Shown here: one piece after another, positions 35,037 through 43,755 of the stretch
Numbering within the stretch: the first letter of the stretch is position 1
Layout: each line of letters opens with the position of its first letter
DNA from: Sphingomonas panni
GTDB lineage: Bacteria > Pseudomonadota > Alphaproteobacteria > Sphingomonadales > Sphingomonadaceae
Assembly: GCF_022664435.1 (NCBI RefSeq)
Contig: NZ_JAKREU010000007.1
Coordinates: forward strand, 124,001 to 188,000
Length of the DNA stretch: 64,000 bases
Direction: 5' to 3'
Translations under genes and position numbers: made by a program
Notes under the pieces: model-generated
The model's input: only the letters and a program-made list of their open reading frames with translations
Database searches by the model: none
What the model was told of the DNA's origin: nothing

Positions 35037-38000
35037 TCAGTAATCGCGCGAGATGCGGACGTTGGTGCTTTGCCGGCCGATGGTGGAAATCGACGCGAGC
35101 AGCGACAGCCAGCGGGTCACCTGAAACTCGATCCGGGTCGCGCTATAGCCCTGTCCGTCGGTCACGATCTCGGCATAGAAACGCCGGGTCAGATATTTGC
35201 CGGCGGCAACCGACGTGCCCTGCCCCGTCTGCGGATCGGCGGGCAGGATGCGTAGCCGGTCGAGGCCGGCGGCACGGCGCACCGCGTTGATCGGGTTCAG
35301 CCCGCCCTCCCCATTCTGCAGCGCCGCCACTGCCGCCGCCAGCTGCAACGCTTCGGGCGCGGACAGGTTGGTGATCGAGGTACCGAACAGCAACCGCGAC
35401 AGCAATTCGTCCTCGGGCAGCGCGGGCACACTCTGGAAGCTGATCTCCGGTCGAGTGGCGGTGCCGGCGACGCGGATGGTGGCGTTCAGCCCCTGCGTAT
35501 CGGCAGCGGCAACGATATCGAGTGCCGGGTCGGCGGGGCTTTCGCCGTTGAAGCGCAACGCGCCGCGATCGACCCGGAATTCGCGTCCGGCGAATTCATA
35601 ATCGCCCCTTATCAGATCGGCGCGGCCGTTGATGATCGGGCTGGTCGGCTCGCCGGTGATCGCGAGGTCGGCGGACCATTCGCTGGTGAGGCCGAGGCCG
35701 GTGACGATCAGACCGCCGGGCGCGCGTGCCTTCAGGTCGAGCTTCCACGGGACGACCGCCGCGCTCGCCTCGTCATCGCCATCGGGGCGGTTGATCTCGC
35801 GAATGTTGAGACGCGGGATCGGCGCGGTGGCCGTCGCGCGGCCGAGGCGATAGCGGCTGCCGTCCATCCGCACCTCGCCCGAAATCGTACCGCCTGCCCC
35901 GTCGCTGCGCACGCGGATCGGGCCGGTGACGGTCGCGCCGATCGAATCGGTGTTGATGAGGCGCGCGCGGTCGGCGTTCAACGACAGGTCGATGCCGAAG
36001 CCGCGCACGGCGGCGAATTCGAACGCGCCGGTGCCGGTCACCCGCCCCTGTCGCCCGTCGCTGGCGGCAAAGCGATCGATCACCAGCCGCGATCCGTCGA
36101 ACCGCCCCTGCGCCTCGACCCCGGTCAGCACGCTGCCAGTGATCGCACTTTCGATGCGCGCGCCGCTGGAGCGCAGGACACCACGGATGCGCGGGTCGGC
36201 GAGGCGGCCGGTGACATCCGCGCCGACCGATACCGGGCCGGACAGGTCGAACAATTCGATGCCGGTCAGCCGCCACAGCGTGTCGGCAGGACCGCCATAG
36301 CGCAGCTGCGCGAAGAGGGGCGCATTGTTCAGCCGGGTGGCGAGGTCGCCCTGCCCCAGCGGCGCCAGCCGCGCCTGCGCCCGGCCGATGGTCTTGCCCC
36401 CACTCGCCATCACCGCACGCACGCCCGCGCGATCGGCGTCCAGCACCGCCGCGATGCCGACATCGATCGGGGTCGACGACAGCACCAGCCCGGAGCGGCT
36501 CAGGCCGCGGATCGTCAGGTCGACCCGGCCGCTGGGGGTATCGCCGCGCGTCGCATAGGCGATCCTGCCCGACGCGCTACCGCTCAGCCCCAGCCCCGGA
36601 TAGCCGATATCGAGCACGGCGAGCGGCATCCGCGTCACGTCGAGCGCGAGTTCGGTGGTGTCCGCCGCCACCGCGCCGCCGACCGTCGCTGTGCCGCCGG
36701 CAAAGCTGAACTCCGTGGGCGCGAGCCGCCAGCCATCGCCCTCACGCCGGATGACCGCCGGCGTTTCGAGCTTCAGTGGGCGGCGGTCGAGCGTGCCCTG
36801 CGCGCTGATGCGATATTCGTCCGCCGTGACCTGCGTCACGCTCTGGATCGAGAAGGCCCGGCCGCGCGACCCGGCGATGGCCGCGCGGATTTCGCCGACG
36901 CCGTCGACCAGCCTGGCACTGCCCGCCAGCCGCGCGATCGATAGCTTGCCGCGCCGGAAGCCCTGCGCGGTCATCGTCGCATCGACCGTGGTGCCGCCGT
37001 CGGCCAGCACGATGCCGGCCTCCAGCCGCGCGCGGCGCACCGATCCGGCAATGCCCAGACGGGCACGGGTGGCGTCCAGCGCGATATTGATCCGCTGGTC
37101 GCTGCCCTGCGGGGCGAAGTCGATCGTGCCGGCGATACCGCCGCCATCGACGTTCAGCCGCCCGAGAAAGCCCTCCTCGACGATATCGACGCCGCCGGTC
37201 GCGCGGGTGCCACTGACCTCCAGTTCGTCGACCGCGATGCGGGCGGTGCCGCCGCTCGGCAGCAGGATACGGCCATTGGCAGTGAACGGTCCGAGGCGCG
37301 AGCCGCCCTCGGCGCGATAGGCGAAGCCCTCCGCCGTCGGATCGAGATGGGCGACGACGTTGCTCAGGCCCAGCGTCGCGTTGGGCGAGGCGAAGCGGAG
37401 GTCGAGGGTCGGCTTGGAGATGTTGCCGTCGAGCACCAGCTGGACCGGGCCGTAGGTGGCCTGTCGCCCGCTGCCTTCGAAATGGAAGGTGCCGTCGCGG
37501 CGGCGATAGCCGTTGCCGACAAGCGTCAGGCCGGGCGAGGTGAGCCGCAGCCCGCGCAGATAGAGGATGCCGTCCCTGCCCCGCTCCAGCCCGGTCTCGA
37601 TGCGCGGCAACCCTTGCGTCAGCGAGCGGAAGAAGCCGTTGTCGAGCCGGCGGACCTGCGCCATGCCTCGCCCGACGATGCGCGTGCCGCCGCCCGGAAT
37701 CGGCACGGCGGTCAGCCGCGTCTGCACATCGACCAGCCCCAGGCCCGCGATCAGATAGCGTTGCAGCGCGCCGCTGATCCCGACCTCGTAGCGGCCGGTG
37801 GTGAGGTCGAGCGTCAGCATGATCCGCCCGTTGAGCTTGTCGGAGCGGACGATCAGGTCGTTGCCGACCAAGGTCCGGGCATCGACCGCCAGCTTGCCCG
37901 TGACCGATAGGTTGCGCAGGATGCCGCCCGCGACATCGCCAACGCCGGTAACGCGCGCGGCCGCCAGCCGCACGGGCACGATGACCGGCGCCTTCGAAAA

Positions 38001-39197
38001 ACGCCCCTGCCCGGCGGCGACTACCTGTTCGAACCCGGTCTGGTCGAACGCCAGCCGGTTCGCGCGCAACCGGTAATCGAACCGCGCGGTCGAGAATTCG
38101 CCGTCGAGGATCGCACGCAGTTCGATGTCGCGCCCGGTCATGTTCGGGAACATCGCTTCCGGGCGCAGCAGCCGCGCGCGCAGGCGCAGGTCGCGGAACG
38201 CGCTGGTGCCGAGGTCGATGATGCCGTCCGCCTCCATCGCGAGTGCGGCACTGCGCAGTGCCAGCACGCCATCGATGCGGCGGTCGGCGAAGGTCGCACT
38301 GCCGGTGACGCGGACGTTCGGCGCGGTCAGCCGCTGCAGCTTGCCCTGCAGCAACGACGACGGTGCGAGCGTGCCGCCCAGCGTGTAGCGCCCGGCGCGC
38401 ACGCCCAGCGTCAGGTCGACGATCCGCGCGCTTCCGGCATCCGCGACCGCGCGCCCGTCCCATGCCGACCAGCGCCCATCGCCCGACACCTCGACCGACA
38501 GCGGCCGGCGGATGCCGCTGGCGGTCGCGAGCAGTCCGTCGCCTGCGCCCCGCGCGCGCAGGTCGATATCGAAGCGGTCGCGATCGGGTTCGGCATCGAG
38601 GCGAAGGCGCAGCCGGTCGCTGGCCGCGATATCGAGCGCGAGATCGACCAGCGCGCGGCCGGACCGCACATCCGCCTGTCCCGACAACTTGCCCGTGCGC
38701 GCGGTCCCGGTCACAGCCTTCGCGAGTTCCAGCCGCTCGACGCTCAGCCGGCCGATGCGAATGTCGAAGCTCGGCAGGATCGGACTCTTGCGCCCGGTCG
38801 GGGTCGGCTGCGGCAGCTTGGCGAGGATCGCGCGCGGGATCGTCAGGCTGTTGATCGACAGCCGGTTCGACACGAATTCCCATGGCCGCCAGTCAAGTTC
38901 GGCCAGCGGCGCTCGCAGGATCAGCCCCTTGGAATCATAGATGCGGACATCGATCAGCCGCGCCCGCGTATAGATCGATCCGTCGATGCGCCCGATACGA
39001 TAGCGCAGGCCGTTGGCGGGCTTCATCGTCGCGATGCGGTTCGCGATCAGCCGATGGCCCGGCCCGGTATCGATCACCACCAGCGCGCCGACGATCAGGA
39101 CGACGATCGCCAGCAGCAACTGCGCGATCCGCCGGCCGCAGCCGATGCGGCGCTTCACCACGACCGGCGGCGGCGCTGCGGCGGGTTCGTCGGTCAA
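35037..39197 (-). CDS. tamB: Translocation and assembly module subunit TamB
   Basis: A 1386-residue AsmA/TamB-family protein spanning the periplasm. A single N-terminal membrane helix (about 25-43, AQLLLAIVVLIVGALVVID) precedes a long beta-taco of repeated strands, and the C-terminal DUF490 domain (about 1050-1386) ends QSTNVRISRDY. It works with TamA in outer-membrane protein assembly and lipid transfer. Start is a TTG at 39197 overlapping the tamA stop by four bases (TTGA), so it is coupled; no better start is nearby. Confidence 0.93.
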   Translation of the reverse strand: MTDEPAAAPPPVVVKRRIGCGRRIAQLLLAIVVLIVGALVVIDTGPGHRLIANRIATMKPANGLRYRIGRIDGSIYTRARLIDVRIYDSKGLILRAPLAELDWRPWEFVSNRLSINSLTIPRAILAKLPQPTPTGRKSPILPSFDIRIGRLSVERLELAKAVTGTARTGKLSGQADVRSGRALVDLALDIAASDRLRLRLDAEPDRDRFDIDLRARGAGDGLLATASGIRRPLSVEVSGDGRWSAWDGRAVADAGSARIVDLTLGVRAGRYTLGGTLAPSSLLQGKLQRLTAPNVRVTGSATFADRRIDGVLALRSAALAMEADGIIDLGTSAFRDLRLRARLLRPEAMFPNMTGRDIELRAILDGEFSTARFDYRLRANRLAFDQTGFEQVVAAGQGRFSKAPVIVPVRLAAARVTGVGDVAGGILRNLSVTGKLAVDARTLVGNDLIVRSDKLNGRIMLTLDLTTGRYEVGISGALQRYLIAGLGLVDVQTRLTAVPIPGGGTRIVGRGMAQVRRLDNGFFRSLTQGLPRIETGLERGRDGILYLRGLRLTSPGLTLVGNGYRRRDGTFHFEGSGRQATYGPVQLVLDGNISKPTLDLRFASPNATLGLSNVVAHLDPTAEGFAYRAEGGSRLGPFTANGRILLPSGGTARIAVDELEVSGTRATGGVDIVEEGFLGRLNVDGGGIAGTIDFAPQGSDQRINIALDATRARLGIAGSVRRARLEAGIVLADGGTTVDATMTAQGFRRGKLSIARLAGSARLVDGVGEIRAAIAGSRGRAFSIQSVTQVTADEYRISAQGTLDRRPLKLETPAVIRREGDGWRLAPTEFSFAGGTATVGGAVAADTTELALDVTRMPLAVLDIGYPGLGLSGSASGRIAYATRGDTPSGRVDLTIRGLSRSGLVLSSTPIDVGIAAVLDADRAGVRAVMASGGKTIGRAQARLAPLGQGDLATRLNNAPLFAQLRYGGPADTLWRLTGIELFDLSGPVSVGADVTGRLADPRIRGVLRSSGARIESAITGSVLTGVEAQGRFDGSRLVIDRFAASDGRQGRVTGTGAFEFAAVRGFGIDLSLNADRARLINTDSIGATVTGPIRVRSDGAGGTISGEVRMDGSRYRLGRATATAPIPRLNIREINRPDGDDEASAAVVPWKLDLKARAPGGLIVTGLGLTSEWSADLAITGEPTSPIINGRADLIRGDYEFAGREFRVDRGALRFNGESPADPALDIVAAADTQGLNATIRVAGTATRPEISFQSVPALPEDELLSRLLFGTSITNLSAPEALQLAAAVAALQNGEGGLNPINAVRRAAGLDRLRILPADPQTGQGTSVAAGKYLTRRFYAEIVTDGQGYSATRIEFQVTRWLSLLASISTIGRQSTNVRISRDY

Positions 39198-41131
39198 AAT
39201 GCCTGCCCCAGCGAGACATAGACGGCGATGCGCGGGTCGCCGCGCTGCGGGTTGATCGGCGTGCCGACATCGACGCGGATCGGCCCGAAATTGCTGTAAT
39301 AGCGCACGCCGACCCCCGCGCCGTAGCGCATCCCCGAAAAGCGCGGGAGCGTGGAGGTATAGATGTTGCCCGCGTCGAGGAACGGCACGACACCGAAATT
39401 GCCGAACGCCTTGACCCGTGCCTCCAGCGAGAATTCGGCGAGGCTGCGGCCGCCGATCGGATCGTTGTTCGGGTCGCGCGGGCCGATATCCTGGAACCCG
39501 TAGCCGCGCACCGACGCGCCGCCGCCGGCATAGAAACGCCGCGAAGGGGCAACGGCATCGCGCGGCGCACCCAGGATAGATCCGATCCGGGTCCGCGCGG
39601 CCAGTACGACCCGCGAGGTCACCGGGCGATAGACGCTCGCATCGATCTGGGCACGGGTATAGCCGAACAGGTCGCCGCGCAGCGACAATTCGGGGCTGAT
39701 CCGCCCGCCCAGCCGGAAACCGCGCGTCGGGTTCAGCAGGTCGTCGGAGCCGTCATAGTTCAGGCTGCTGGGCAAAGCGCCGATGAAATAGGTGCGGCGG
39801 CGCGGTTCGCCGGTCGCGACGATCACGTCGCGTTCGTCCGTCGCGACCAATTCGCCGCCCAGCGCCCAGGTCCACGTCTTTTGAAAGAAGATGTTGGTCT
39901 GCCGCTCCAGCCCCGCCGACAGCGAGACGGTATTCGCCTCGAACGCATTGCGCACCAGATGCGTCGCGGCGATCTGCGCGGTCAGCACCCGGTCGCGGCC
40001 ATGGAAATTGTTGCGGCGGAAGGTGACAGCCGCCACCTGTTCCAGCGTGCCGAGCACGCCGCGCAGCGTCAGTGCCCCTTCGGGCGGGAACAGGTTGCGA
40101 TGGGTCCAGCTTGCCTCGACCCGGGCGCCTTCGCCGGTGCCATAGCCAATTTCGCCGGCGATGGTGCGCGGCGGTGCCGGCTCCATCGCGAGGTCGAGGT
40201 CGACCGTGCCCGGCGCCTGCCCCTCGACCGGGGTCAGGCGCACCTGCGACACCAGGCTGGTCTGCACGATCGCGCGACGCAGATCATCGACCAGCGCGGA
40301 ATCATAGGTTTCGCCGGGTTTGAACCGGGCGATGTCCTGCGCATGATCGCCGTCGAAGATGCGGTTGGCCCGCGCGACGATCCGGCCGAAACGGCGCTCG
40401 CCGCCCGGCTGCACATCGACCTCGATCGTCGCGGTCCGGGTAGCGTGGTCGACGGTGATCTCCGGCTCGCCCACCTTGGCGAAGGGAAAGCCCTCCCGTC
40501 CGATCATCGTTTCCAGCTTGTCCTGCGCGGCGACCACGCTGTCGCCCTGCACCGGCGCCTCGGGCTTCAGGCCGAAGGCTTCGCCGAGGGCGGGTGCCTT
40601 CGCGCCCGCCGCCGCGATGCCCGGCGTGCGGACCTGAGCGAAGCGGTAGAGCTGGCCCGGCTCGACCTCCAGATACACGATCAGCCGGTCACCTTCGGGG
40701 CGGACGCTGGTGGTGATGCGGGCGTCGAAATAGCCTTCGTTGCGGAGCAGTTCGTCCAGCAGCCGTGCATCCTCGCGCGCGCGGCGATCGATCTGCGCGG
40801 CGTTCGACGGTTCGCCTTCATTGGCGCGCAGCGTCGACAATTCGTTGAAACGCTGACGGAACAGGTCGTTATTGATGCCGTCGATACCGGTGATGCGATA
40901 ATTATAGCGGAAACCGCCCTCGGCGCGCTGCGGCCCGGTCGTCAGCGTCGGGTCGGTCGGCGCGGTGGCGAGGTCGGGCCATGCCACGCCGATATCGGGC
41001 AGGTCGGCCAGCGGCGCGTTCGGGTCGAGCGGCGTTTCCTGTACGACCGGCGGCGTCTGCGCGAACGCCATCGGACCCGCAAAAGCGAGCCATCCGGCGC
41101 TCAACAGCACGGCTAGCCGGCAGCTCGACAT
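39194..41131 (-). CDS. tamA: Translocation and assembly module subunit TamA (BamA/Omp85 family)
   Basis: A 645-residue outer-membrane Omp85 protein. A signal peptide (MSSCRLAVLLSAGWLAFAGPMAFA) and a proline-rich stretch precede POTRA-like domains (about 70-290) and a 16-strand barrel with the GGGASVRGYGFQDIGP motif (the VRGY/F lid-lock) and terminal YVSLGQAF. ATG at 41131. Operon with tamB. Family length (about 575-650) is normal. Confidence 0.94.
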   Translation of the reverse strand: MSSCRLAVLLSAGWLAFAGPMAFAQTPPVVQETPLDPNAPLADLPDIGVAWPDLATAPTDPTLTTGPQRAEGGFRYNYRITGIDGINNDLFRQRFNELSTLRANEGEPSNAAQIDRRAREDARLLDELLRNEGYFDARITTSVRPEGDRLIVYLEVEPGQLYRFAQVRTPGIAAAGAKAPALGEAFGLKPEAPVQGDSVVAAQDKLETMIGREGFPFAKVGEPEITVDHATRTATIEVDVQPGGERRFGRIVARANRIFDGDHAQDIARFKPGETYDSALVDDLRRAIVQTSLVSQVRLTPVEGQAPGTVDLDLAMEPAPPRTIAGEIGYGTGEGARVEASWTHRNLFPPEGALTLRGVLGTLEQVAAVTFRRNNFHGRDRVLTAQIAATHLVRNAFEANTVSLSAGLERQTNIFFQKTWTWALGGELVATDERDVIVATGEPRRRTYFIGALPSSLNYDGSDDLLNPTRGFRLGGRISPELSLRGDLFGYTRAQIDASVYRPVTSRVVLAARTRIGSILGAPRDAVAPSRRFYAGGGASVRGYGFQDIGPRDPNNDPIGGRSLAEFSLEARVKAFGNFGVVPFLDAGNIYTSTLPRFSGMRYGAGVGVRYYSNFGPIRVDVGTPINPQRGDPRIAVYVSLGQAF

Positions 41132-41187
41132 GGGATCGTCCTAGACCGGCAGGATAGGTGCCGCCAAGCGCAAACCGGCCGGAATCG

Positions 41188-41412
41188 TCAGTGAATCGTG
41201 CCCCAGGCGTCCGGCTGTTCCAGCAGCGTGACCAGCCGCGCGAGCTGACGCCAGCGGCAGAACTGCACCACATTCTCGCGGTCGCGGGCCTGGTTCGCGC
41301 GCGCGGCGGCTTCCTCGGCAGCGGCCGGGCCATAATCCGCCATCAATTCATCCGCCTTCGCCAGATCGGACAGGTCGGCGATATATGGCGGCAGCATGAC
41401 GGTATCGAGCAT
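41188..41412 (-). CDS. Small conserved-looking protein of unknown function
   Basis: A 74-residue soluble protein starting MLDTVMLPPYIADLSD at ATG 41412. It is helical, with an alanine-rich stretch (AAAEEAAARANQ) and a C-terminal VVQFCRWRQLARLVTLLEQ. I have the impression that small sphingomonad proteins share the FCRWRQ ending, but that is from memory and no function is known. It precedes no obvious partner; tamA starts 56 bases further on in the same direction. ATG 41397 would shorten it by five residues. Confidence 0.65.
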   Translation of the reverse strand: MLDTVMLPPYIADLSDLAKADELMADYGPAAAEEAAARANQARDRENVVQFCRWRQLARLVTLLEQPDAWGTIH

Positions 41413-41581
41413 GGCATCCCGTAGTTCATGGATCGTGCCGGAACCGAACCGACCGGCTTTCCCGCCGCCTTCGATCCTTAACGCGGCGAATGCAATCCCG
41501 CGTTGGCACGGCAGCACGTCCCGATCCGAAACAGACGGGACGAGAGTGGCGCGGTGCCGCCGACTATGGCAAGCGTCGGCG

Positions 41582-41758
41582 ATGAACAGACCACCCCATA
41601 CGCCGAAAGCCGGCGGAATGCCGATCGCGCTGGGCGTGATGGGCGGTGCCATCATCGGCGCGGTATATGGCGAGGCGACCATGGGCCTGCTGATCGGACT
41701 GGCCATCGGTGTCGCCATCGCCGTCGTCATCTGGCGACGGGATCGACCGCAAGGATAA
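41582..41758 (+). CDS. Small glycine-rich membrane protein
   Basis: A 58-residue protein. The N-terminal MNRPPHTPKAGG is polar; residues 13-51 (IALGVMGGAIIGAVYG and LLIGLAIGVAIAVVIW) form two close hydrophobic segments rich in glycine, followed by the basic tail RRDRPQG. It could be a single long or two short helices. Function unknown; weak ribosome-binding site (GGCG). Lies antisense to no known gene and before the S24 repressor (convergent). Confidence 0.6.
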   Translation: MNRPPHTPKAGGMPIALGVMGGAIIGAVYGEATMGLLIGLAIGVAIAVVIWRRDRPQG

Positions 41759-41767
41759 CGCCCGCCG

Positions 41768-42382
41768 TCACAAGGCGCGCGACAGCCAGACGACGCGGCC
41801 GACAATGTCCGGCGTTCCGTCGATCGCGATCGGTGGATAGGCGGCATTGTCGCTGACCAGTTCGACGCCGCCCGGCACCCTCGCCAGCCGCTTCACGAGC
41901 AACACGCCGTCATGGCGCACTACATGGATCGCGCCCGACACCCCGCGCCGGTCGCCGCCGTCGACCAGGATCGTGTCGCCATCGGCCAGCGTCGGCAGCA
42001 TCGAATCGCCCGCCACCGCGATCACCGACGCATGGGTCGGGCGCACCCGCAACTGACGTAGCAGCGCCGCGTCGATCCGCAGGGCGCCGTCGCCGCGATC
42101 CTCCTCGACAATTCCGCCCGGTCCGGCCGACGCCCGGGCATCGATCCGCGGGACCGCCACCAGTTCGCGCGCGACCGGCCCGCCCAGCGCCTCCTCCGAC
42201 ACGCCCAGATAGCGCGCCAGCGTCGCCCGGTCCCCCTCCGACAGCCGCCGGGGCGACCCGCGTTCGATATATTGCTGCATATAGGCCGGGTTGCGCCCCA
42301 GCAGGCGCGACAGCTCCGACAGGCTCGCCCCGCGCTCCGCCGCCAGGCGGGCGACGCCTGCGCGGACATCGTCCAGTTCCAT
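41768..42382 (-). CDS. S24-family LexA/CI-like transcriptional repressor with intact autocleavage residues
   Basis: A 204-residue protein with an N-terminal helix-turn-helix (about 1-65; SLSELSRLLGRNPAYMQQYI) and a C-terminal S24 peptidase domain. The cleavage site (Ala86-Gly87 in ASAGPGG), catalytic Ser127 (GDSMLPTL) and Lys164 (LLVKRLAR) are all present, and Ser-Lys spacing of 37 equals that of E. coli LexA. Such proteins self-cleave when RecA filaments form, so this is a DNA-damage-inducible repressor. It differs from host LexA, whose N-terminal winged helix looks different; it resembles phage CI. ATG 42382 follows AAGGGAG; ATG 42415 is possible. Divergent from a small HTH gene. Confidence 0.9.
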   Translation of the reverse strand: MELDDVRAGVARLAAERGASLSELSRLLGRNPAYMQQYIERGSPRRLSEGDRATLARYLGVSEEALGGPVARELVAVPRIDARASAGPGGIVEEDRGDGALRIDAALLRQLRVRPTHASVIAVAGDSMLPTLADGDTILVDGGDRRGVSGAIHVVRHDGVLLVKRLARVPGGVELVSDNAAYPPIAIDGTPDIVGRVVWLSRAL

Positions 42383-42396
42383 TGCCGCACTCCCTT

Positions 42397-42410
42397 TAGG
42401 AATTTTCCTA
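42397..42410. promoter_or_regulatory. Perfect palindrome upstream of the S24 repressor
   Basis: TAGGAA-TT-TTCCTA, 6-bp arms and a 2-base spacer, 15 to 28 bases upstream of the repressor start. A likely operator for the repressor itself or for the facing small HTH protein. Confidence 0.5.
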
Positions 42411-42428
42411 GACATGTTGGATTTTAAA

Positions 42429-42443
42429 GAACAGATCAAGAAC
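42429..42443. promoter_or_regulatory. Alphaproteobacterial LexA-box-like element
   Basis: GAAC-AGATCAA-GAAC, i.e. GAAC-N7-GAAC, matches on the other strand the GTTC-N7-GTTC direct repeat bound by LexA in alphaproteobacteria. It stands between the S24 repressor and the small HTH gene, 35 bases before the latter's start. Confidence 0.65.
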
Positions 42444-42477
42444 ATTGTTGAGTCGAGGGAGTGGATGGAGGTGATGG

Positions 42478-42663
42478 ATGCACACCATATTGCAGCGGAT
42501 CAGTCGGCATCTGCAGGAAACGGGCACGCCCGAAACGCTGTTCGGGCGGCGGGCGGCGGGCGACCCGAGGCTGGTGGGCGACCTGCGCAACGGGCGGCAG
42601 CCACGCGCGCCACTGATCGCCCGGATCGAGGCCTATATCGCACGCCAGGAACGGCCGGAATGA
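42478..42663 (+). CDS. Small probable helix-turn-helix (Cro-like) protein
   Basis: A 61-residue basic protein starting MHTILQRISRHLQETG. The part ETLFGRRAAGDPRLVGDLRNGRQPR and LIARIEAYIARQ resembles a small XRE/Cro-like DNA-binding fold of alphaproteobacteria (GDP-x-LV-x-DLR-x-GR). This likeness is from memory, not from a search. Divergent from the S24 repressor with a LexA-type box between, and overlapping the next gene by four bases. In phage terms this is the Cro position. Confidence 0.65.
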   Translation: MHTILQRISRHLQETGTPETLFGRRAAGDPRLVGDLRNGRQPRAPLIARIEAYIARQERPE

Positions 42664-42971
42664 GCCGGGGGCCGGACGCGCTGGCCCTGCTCGAACGGCG
42701 GCTGCGCAACGCGGCGGAGGCGGCGGGCGTCGCGATCGACGTCCGTGATTCGCACGCCATTCCGTGGGCCAGCGCGACCTTCAACGGCGCGCGGCACCGG
42801 CTGACCATCGCCAGCGAAGAGGCTGGCTTCGACGCATGGCTGGCCGGACTGCCCGAAGCGGATTTGCCGCTGCGCGGGCATCTCGTCGCCGACCTCGCGG
42901 TCACGGGACGGGAATCACTGGCGGACCAGCAAGTTGCGACGATCGAGGTACTGACTGTCGAAGAGCGCTGA
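42660..42971 (+). CDS. Uncharacterised 103-aa protein downstream of the Cro-like gene
   Basis: Begins MSRGPDALALLERRLRNAAE with a helical stretch, then a mixed region IPWASATFNGARHRLTIASE and FDAWLAGLPEADLPLRGHLVADLAV. No transmembrane segment or known motif was recognised. The ATG overlaps the 61-aa gene's stop (ATGA), so both should be made together when the divergent promoter is open. It ends just before a convergent gene (42976). Confidence 0.7.
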   Translation: MSRGPDALALLERRLRNAAEAAGVAIDVRDSHAIPWASATFNGARHRLTIASEEAGFDAWLAGLPEADLPLRGHLVADLAVTGRESLADQQVATIEVLTVEER

Positions 42972-42975
42972 CCCC

Positions 42976-43755
42976 CTATTCACCCCCCGCCATACGGCGC
43001 AACGCGCCGAGGGCGGAGGCGAGGCCGGGGCGGGTGCCGTCCGGTTCCGGTTCGGCCTTTGCCGGACGATGGCCGCACCGCCGTTGCAGCCCCTGGTCGA
43101 GCCGGTCGATCAGTTCGGACAGTCCGGGTGCGGGCGGCGTCGGTGGCGCCGCCGGTTCGTCGATCGCCTCGACCAGTAGCGGCGCGGGTTCCGGTTCGAT
43201 CTCCACGACCGGTTCGGACTCGACGACCGGTTCGGCTTCGATCACTGGCGGACGGAACAGCGGGCGGACCGTGGGGGGCGGTGCCGCCGGGACCATCGGC
43301 AGCGCCTCCGGGTCGAACATCGCCATCGGCGTGTTCAGGTCGCGCGGCAGTTCGACCTCCGGCTCGGGCGACGCGACCGGATCGAGGAACGGCGTTCCCA
43401 GATCGCGGGCGGCACGCACCGGCTGGCGCGGCGGGGCGTCGGGATGGGCATCGGCGCGGCGGACACTGGGCGGCGCTTCCTCGACCGGAATTTCGGCGGA
43501 CGGCAGCGCGACCGGACGGCGCACCGCCAGCAGGGTCAGCGCGATCCACACCGGCACCGCGACCAGCAACGCAGCGACCAGCATCATCCCGGCCCGCGCC
43601 GTCCAGCCCAGCGGCGGCGCGGCGATCGGCAACAGGGCAGGCAGGCCGCTTTCGGACACGACCGTCTCGATCCGCCACATCGGCACGACCGCGATCGCGA
43701 CCGCGACGATCAGCGCCGATGCGCCGGCGACCAGCGGGGGGAGCGAGCGGTTCAT
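42976..43755 (-). CDS. Uncharacterised proline-rich membrane protein
   Basis: A 259-residue protein with two N-terminal membrane segments (about 8-27 and 51-77: PPLVAGASALIVAVAIAVVP and GMMLVAALLVAVPVWIALTLLAV) and then a long, proline-, glutamate- and alanine-rich tail. Its ATG overlaps the stop of the glycosyltransferase gene (ATGA), so it belongs to that transcript. Function unknown; the tail could span the periplasm or serve as a partner-binding region. Confidence 0.7.
   Translation of the reverse strand: MNRSLPPLVAGASALIVAVAIAVVPMWRIETVVSESGLPALLPIAAPPLGWTARAGMMLVAALLVAVPVWIALTLLAVRRPVALPSAEIPVEEAPPSVRRADAHPDAPPRQPVRAARDLGTPFLDPVASPEPEVELPRDLNTPMAMFDPEALPMVPAAPPPTVRPLFRPPVIEAEPVVESEPVVEIEPEPAPLLVEAIDEPAAPPTPPAPGLSELIDRLDQGLQRRCGHRPAKAEPEPDGTRPGLASALGALRRMAGGE

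Noticed and set aside
41768..42382. The S24 protein as the host LexA
   Set aside because: Its HTH differs from the winged helix of alphaproteobacterial LexA and it faces a small HTH gene as in phage; a host lexA is expected elsewhere.
41768..42971. A complete prophage around the CI-like repressor
   Set aside because: Flanks are tamA-tamB and a glycosyltransferase; no integrase, structural genes or att repeats.
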